From NCBI GenBank assembly GCA_016801845.1, contig CM028912.1:7873501-7937500 (forward strand): a DNA stretch of 64,000 nucleotides, in the 5' to 3' direction. Origin of the DNA: Polydactylus sextarius. Its lineage: Eukaryota; Chordata; Actinopteri; Polynemidae. Below, piece after piece: positions 58,701-64,000 of this stretch (the stretch's first letter is position 1; each line of letters starts with the position of its first letter). Made by a program: the position numbers and the translations under genes. Under the pieces are notes generated by a model that was given only the letters and a program-made list of their open reading frames with translations, was not told where the DNA came from and did no database searches.

Positions 58701-60475
58701 AGCCCCCTTTGCGCAGAGAAGTAGAAATGATAAAGAAATACAAGGTGAAGCAGAAATATGTTCATTAAAACATGGCAGTAAATTTGTACATACACTTGGA
58801 TTAACACTTATGGCTCTGCAGGCACTCAAAGAAGAAAAAGAGGGCATCAAAAAGTTGCGTTTTCTTATCAAGAAGGAGAAACCTGTTTCTCGTCCAGCTA
58901 CTCCCAGAATTGAGGAGCCACCTGAGGTTCGCTAACGTCTATGAGTTTAACTGAAACTGATCACGTTCATCCTACATGTGTGAGATATTGTTTCTGTTAA
59001 TCAAGTTCTACGTCAATCATTAGGGGGATGAGGAGATGGAGCTTGCAGTCATCCACTTACAGAAACTACTGAGAGGAAGATGTATGCAGTACGAGGTCTG
59101 AACATGTTGCGTGTGTCTGTGTGTTTACCTCCAAAATATTTGCTGTTGCATGCTGCTTTTTCAAGTTGTGAGGACATCTCTGTTCACTCCTGTCTGTGCT
59201 GTTTGACAGATGTTTAAGGGCAAGGAAAACAATCTGCAACTGATCCAGAAACTGAGGACTGTCCACGCCTTACAGAGGGATGAGCAGCAGCTACAGAAAG
59301 CTGAGAAAGAGCGCGTAATCACTCTGAAACAACAGAGAGACAAACACATTCAAAGGGTGAAAGACACAGAAACGTTTGCATATAAAACTTAAATCAGAAA
59401 ATACTGCACATTTTACAATCTCAATACATCTTCTCTCTCCCCTCCAAGATCGCTCAAGAGGAGGCGTCTCAGGCAAGAGTGGTGGGCGTAGAACTCGAAC
59501 ACCTGTTTGACACCTTGTCCAAGGAGCTGATTCGTCTCCTGGAAGAACGCAGGATCCATGCTTTTACATTATTGGCCGAGAGAGACCGTCGCTATAGAGA
59601 GGCCGAGGAGAGTGGAAAGAGACAGGTGGAGGACCACAGGCGGAGAGAACAAGATGAGATCTTCAGACAGGTGCATATATGCTTTTTTTTTTTTTTTTTT
59701 TAAGCACACACAACTCATACAGCTGCTAATACTGACATTCAGATAAAAAAATCTGATAACTTGCTTTGCATGTGTTTGTATGTGACACTGTGTCACAGGT
59801 GGTGCAGGTACACCAGGAAACTGTAGATCTGTATTTAGAGGATATCATCTTGGCGTCACTGGACCAAACAGCAGATGAACAAGCCAGAGCGGAGATACAT
59901 AAGATGGCAAAGGAGGTCAACGACATCGCTTACGCCATGGAGGAAAGGTAACAGACACTTCAGCATATCTGTTGATGCTTTGTATTCACAAATTCATACC
60001 TAAGGATCATAAACAAAAAGTAATTTTGTGTGCGTTTGTTTGTGCGTAGCCGGAACAATCTTCAGTCGGAAGAGATTGTGTCAGAGCTGGTGTACAGTTT
60101 CCTTATCCCTGAAGTTGAGAAGATGAGTTTCAGACAAAAAGGTTTGGGAATTGTTTTTGTTTCCATGCACAGAAAGCAATGACACTACAAAAGTATATGT
60201 AAAATAGACAACAATTCAGAAGAAAAGGGAGAAACTATTTACGGCTCTAACCTTGTGATTTCTCTTACCCAGTGCACCTGAGGCAGCATAGACACTTAAA
60301 TGCTGTACGGAGTATCATTCATGGCACTGCAGAGACTTCTAGGAGCCCTCCCAGTACTCCAAGAGCACCAGAGCTGATCTGTCCAGCGAAAAGAGCCTCT
60401 GACCAAATCCTCCACCAGATGCTTTGTGGTGCAGGAGCAGAGGAAGGAAGTGAAACAACACCACAATCAAACTGA
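55783..60475 (+). CDS. cfap91: Cilia- and flagella-associated protein 91 (MAATS1), complete
   Basis: Axonemal protein; the Chlamydomonas FAP91 protein belongs to the calmodulin- and spoke-associated complex at radial-spoke bases. Seventeen exons: 55783-55870, 55961-56037, 56393-56550, 56718-56798, 56969-57025, 57126-57298, 57393-57570, 58073-58230, 58358-58516, 58605-58744, 58822-58926, 59024-59095, 59210-59356, 59449-59670, 59799-59947, 60050-60141, 60273-60475. They join in frame to 752 aa, against 767 in human. Diagnostic stretches include YDYLYDPVYTVSSEADHA, TVGVQTDYRENETQTDPYS, LPAGLAEVEMIQRARAKRAW and ELVYSFLIPEVEK. An IQ-like motif (LQKLLRGRCMQ, residues about 470-480) could bind calmodulin. 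Residues about 480-660 are charged coiled coil. The start MSQSV aligns with the human start; an in-frame ATG at 55648 would add 45 residues and overlap an X-box-like site. Confidence 0.95.
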
Positions 60476-60578
60476 GTCAAGAGAAGATTTATAACATGCA
60501 GAAAAACTGGGTAAAAACCCAGTAAAATTGAAGCCACGTGAATAGCCACGTGATTTATGACTTTTATATACAGACAAA

Positions 60579-60584
60579 AATAAA
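60579..60584 (+). terminator. cfap91 polyadenylation signal (AATAAA)
   Basis: Canonical AATAAA 104 bases downstream of the cfap91 stop codon; no other copy is nearer. Confidence 0.65.
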
Positions 60585-62002
60585 CATATTAAGGTGCAAT
60601 ATATGTCTGTTCTGGAGTTAATTATATCCGTTTGATCATTAATACGTATTTTTGTCGTTAATGTACCGTTTCTTTGAACTCAGACTGAGGTTGGTCGCTG
60701 CTGGAGTCCATCTCTCCCCACATCACCTCTTTTACTCAACCTTAATTTAATTTAATTTCCCGCTCTACGATCAGTTACTTTTCTTTCATTATCCTGCAGT
60801 GTAACACAACAATCTTGCAATAAAACCCACCTGCCTGAAGGTTGCCACGCTCACTTTGTTCTCTGGGAGCTGCATGGACGTTTTAGAGAAGTTTAGGCCA
60901 CAAAGGGGCAGCGCACGAGTAGTTTTGCGCTCAAGTGAAAGTCGAGAAAAGAATCTCACTGATCGCAGAGACAAACCTGAATTTTTGACATTTCCAACGC
61001 GTCCATCGTCCAGTTGCTGAACGCACTGGTCACTGTTTTTATCCTCGTCTGACCTCATCAGCCTTGTGCTGCAGGACCAGTCGAGCGTAAACCACCAGGG
61101 CGGTGCTAGACGCGTAACCCCGCCCTCCCACAGGCTGCTGCCAGGAATGCATGTAGCAGCCAGCCCTGGTATCAAACAAACACTTCCACCACAACAGGAA
61201 GAACCCTAACAAAACCTCACCCTCGCCCTTTCAGGAAATCTGAAAAAAAAAAAAAAAAAAAGAAAATCTTCTAAAAGTTAAAGCAGTGGGGTGAAACTAC
61301 ATACAGCTGTTTGCACATCTGGAATCAGCAGGTCAGTGAGTTGAATGAACTCGATCACGGTTTCACGGCTCAACCTTTAACCAGAGAGAGAAAGCAGGTG
61401 TTCATAGTATGTCTGTCAGAGAAACTTTTTTACTTGTATGTGTTTTAAAATGTCACAAACTTAAAGCTGCTAGATAAGTAATGAGGAGTTTGGTGAATCG
61501 ACACCGGCGACACTAGATAACAAATGAAATGGAGACACACTGGATTTAACCGCACGTTATTGTGGTTTCACGATAATGCAGAAATCACAGAACTATTAAG
61601 TTTGTTTAGATCAACGTATTTTATTTCCTGTGTATCCCATTAATTTGTAAGCAGTTGTACTGAGATTAAAACCTGTGTGAACTTTGTTTTTATATGTTTG
61701 TGTCATTTTCCTGCAGCCTCAAACTAAAACTGATAAACAGTGTGGCAGCACTGGCAACCTCAAGATAATTCATTGTCTCTGGAAGTAGTGTGTCCTGTAT
61801 AAAACTGTATTATTTCCTGCATCACTGTGGTTTAGTTTCTTGACACCTATTTTATTACTTTTTGATTCAGTTTGAAACGTTTCCAGCTGTGACTATTTGA
61901 ACCTCAGGGAACAGATAAGAGTCAAAAGGCTTTTAATAGACTTCATTGATTCCACTGATTATTCTATTATACATACATGATTAAATGTCAATACACGATT
62001 AT

Positions 62003-62006
<4 letters not shown>

Positions 62007-62068
<62 letters not shown>
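62007..62068. repeat. (AT)n microsatellite
   Basis: About 31 uninterrupted AT units, 210 bases upstream of the first nr1i2 coding exon. Confidence 0.96.
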
Positions 62069-62073
<5 letters not shown>

Positions 62074-62279
62074 TTAAATGATTCAGCAACAATATTGTTG
62101 TTTTATTCTTATATTTAAAGTTAAAGCATCATAACTTAGATTTTGCACATTCTTCTGATAATTAACTGGGATTAAAAACTCAACTCTCCACAAACTCTAA
62201 ATGTCTAAATGTTGCACTTGAAAAGATTCAGTGCGAAGCGAGTGATGCTAAAATTATCTAATGATTCGCGCAGGTGAAA

Positions 62280-62464
62280 ATGAGCAGCAAGGTCAGTGGA
62301 GTACAGACCATCAGTGAAGATCTCACGGAGCAAAACGAAGAGGACGAGGAAGAAGACACGTCGGAAGATGATGATGAGCCCAGAGCCTGCGGCGTGTGTG
62401 GAGATCTGGCCAAAGGTTATCACTTCAATGCCTTGACATGTGAAGGCTGCAAAGGCTTCTTCAG
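62280..62464 (+). CDS. nr1i2: Pregnane X receptor (NR1I2), first coding exon (partial)
   Basis: Ligand-activated nuclear receptor that induces xenobiotic and steroid metabolism genes. The exon follows an acceptor (ATTCGCGCAG, then GTGAAAATG) and ends at TTCTTCAG|GTGCTG in phase 2. It encodes 61 residues plus a split codon: an acidic N-terminus (EEDEEEDTSEDDDE) and the first zinc finger C37-x2-C40-x13-C54-x2-C57 with the P-box CEGCKGFFR. The finger reads ACGVCGDLAKGYHFNALTC, close to PXR (VCGDKATGYHFN.MTC). The intron after GFFR is at the usual nuclear-receptor position. The second finger is not in the window, so the intron exceeds 1.5 kb. VDR and CAR are the alternatives, but position next to cfap91 matches human NR1I2. 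Confidence 0.85.
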
Positions 62465-64000
62465 GTGCTGTTGTTTCACTCGCTCGCTTCTTCTTTCATA
62501 CACGCTCTGCAGTTTTTCCCTCATCCCTACATGCGTAGCATTAACCGCAACATTGGAGTTGGTGATAAATTAATTCGAGCCTTTTTTTAGGCTTGAATGT
62601 GAGACAGAAACACTTAACGTCATGATTGATTTACAGTTTTCTCAGTTGCTTAAGCACTTCCTGAAGCACTGTTACAAAACACACTACAGTACACTACAAC
62701 TGCGGGATTGTCACATAAATTTAAATTCTTACTCTGCAGCACAACATTTGTGCAACTGCAAACAAATACATTGACAAAAGAGAAGAAAATATTTGTCATT
62801 TTATGATAACTGATAATTCACTGGTTTTAAGTGTTTGTAACATGTTGTTTGCAAAACACGTCAGTTCTCTGTTTGACTCAGGATGTTCAGGATGTTTCTG
62901 TTCACTGACAGGATGTGAACTCATAAAATAAAAGAAGAGGTCAAAGGATTCTTTAGAGAAAAAAAAAACAAAAGGTGATAATAAAAAATAATGATTATAA
63001 CTGCACATAAAGTATTTATAGTTTTCATAGAACATCCCCTTTTTTAACTAGATGTGATACACAGCAGGTATTTCTTCTGAACACAGCACATTAGCAACGT
63101 ATTCAGGAGCATAAAACTTCTCATGTTTAAATTGACACTTTTTCAGCTGCATCGTTTGTTAGTAACAATCACAAGAAGAAGAAGCAAACATCCCAAAACT
63201 GTGTTCTACTGCGGCTGTTGACAAAATCGTATAATGACGTTTGAAACAATAATAGAAAAAATCAGTTTATCTCTGTAACGACAATTTTAAAAAAAGTAAA
63301 CAAACTACCATTGTCTCTTTTAATATTTCCTTCTTTCTGTGCTCACAGCCTCATTCATTACGCTGCATTTATTTTTTTTATTCTGAGGATGGAAAAAAAA
63401 CGTCCTGATCGATCTAATGTCATTTTTATGGTGATACCAGATTTAGAGGAACTGGGAAACATCTAGTCTGTGAAGATTTACATGATAAGCAACACGTAAG
63501 GAGACTAATTCACTTCATTAGAAAAACGCTTTTGAATCTAAGTCTGACACCGATGCAGGTTGATGATGATTTGAATCATGAGTGAAAACAACATTAAATG
63601 TATATTTAGAAAAATTGACCATCTGGTTTTTAAATTGATGTAAATTTATAACATTTGAAATTAGAATTGTGGCAAAACAACAGAGAATAAAAACTGTTCA
63701 GTGTTTGTTTTTTTAGAAATGTCAGAAAAAAAAAAAAAAACTTGCATGACAGTACAAATACAACTTGCTCAATACTCTGCGTGTTGAACAAGTTGTAATT
63801 GCTTGTCATTGCGTCAGTTCTAAATTCTCGTCTCCTTAAACATGTCGATCGTTATGAATCTTCAAATCTGTGTTAAATCTGAAACTTTTTTGGGGGGCGA
63901 GCGTGTTTGACGTGACGGGCTGAAAGCATGAAAACATGTTGACACATACAGCTGCAACAATATGACCAAATAAATACTGTACAGTTTCTTAACACTTGAG
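62465..64000. other. nr1i2 intron 1 (partial)
   Basis: No second zinc finger or other exon is found. The stretch holds A-runs (63726-63740) and an imperfect hairpin (63744-63812). Confidence 0.6.
63744..63812. repeat. Imperfect inverted repeat, about 29-base arms, 11-base loop
   Basis: Left arm 63744-63772 (GCATGAC...TACAACTTGCTCAA) pairs with right arm 63784-63812 (TTGAACAAGTTGTA...GTCATTGC). The inner 14 bases pair with one mismatch and the outer part with small bulges. It could be a relic of a short inverted-repeat element or a miRNA-like hairpin. Confidence 0.85.

Larger units (their letters stand above)
60476..62273. other. Intergenic / 5' region of nr1i2
   Basis: A poly(A) signal AATAAA lies at 60579-60584, about 100 bases after the cfap91 stop. 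60830-61210 is GC-richer and could be a promoter and untranslated exon of nr1i2; an A-run lies at 61243-61261. No coding exon is supported. Confidence 0.45.

Noticed and set aside
60789..61175. Minus-strand 128-codon frame downstream of cfap91
   Set aside because: Lies in a GC-richer stretch where long chance frames are common; no similarity and no splice signals. More likely promoter or 5' UTR DNA of nr1i2.

Overview
This window looks like chromosomal DNA of a teleost fish, probably a percomorph; the species cannot be read from it. The evidence is vertebrate multi-exon genes with GT-AG introns, AT-rich introns full of dinucleotide microsatellites, repeats of a teleost style, and gene order that matches several human regions. 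No single-exon gene, tRNA, rRNA, CRISPR array or intact transposon was found. All gene models were joined by hand from splice sites and reading phase, and every complete model closes in frame with a length near its human counterpart.

Layout. (1) 1-237, minus: a broken nicotinamide riboside kinase copy. (2) 2243-13466, minus: the first three coding exons of a cholecystokinin receptor (cckar); the last exons lie beyond the left edge. (3) 15249-16713, minus: possible exons of an unidentified membrane protein. (4) 19888-22761, plus: complete pdzk1 (four PDZ domains, 514 aa), with one GC-AG intron. (5) 23758-28379, minus: complete gpr89/GPHR (455 aa), tail to tail with pdzk1 as expected from human 1q21. 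(6) 30106-53385: an immune checkpoint cluster like human 3q13. It holds a three-Ig CD200-like ligand (plus), a BTLA-like inhibitory receptor (minus), a 90-residue lipid-anchored tyrosine-motif adaptor that I interpret as a GCSAM homologue (plus), and a CD200R1-like receptor (minus). (7) 55783-60475, plus: complete cfap91/maats1 (752 aa), a ciliary radial-spoke protein, with X-box-like sites upstream. (8) From 62280, plus: the first coding exon of nr1i2 (PXR), with the first zinc finger; the gene runs off the right edge.

How the genes relate. The CD200 ligand and its likely receptor sit 13 kb apart with BTLA and the adaptor between them, so ligand, receptors and a possible intracellular effector form one locus. 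Their tails carry tyrosine motifs (PYASY, SEYATI, VTYASI, YVLM) that suggest phosphotyrosine signalling. cfap91 and nr1i2 continue the human 3q13 order. The cckar / pdzk1-gpr89 / cd200-nr1i2 junctions join segments that lie on three human chromosomes, and the second junction falls on a pair of inverted compound microsatellites.

The most notable points are the GCSAM-like mini-adaptor, the relic of its second exon inside btla, the (UG)n tract forming a gpr89 3' splice site, the GC-AG intron in pdzk1, the third Ig domain of the CD200-like protein, two hairpins, and a local duplication between the adaptor and the CD200R-like gene.
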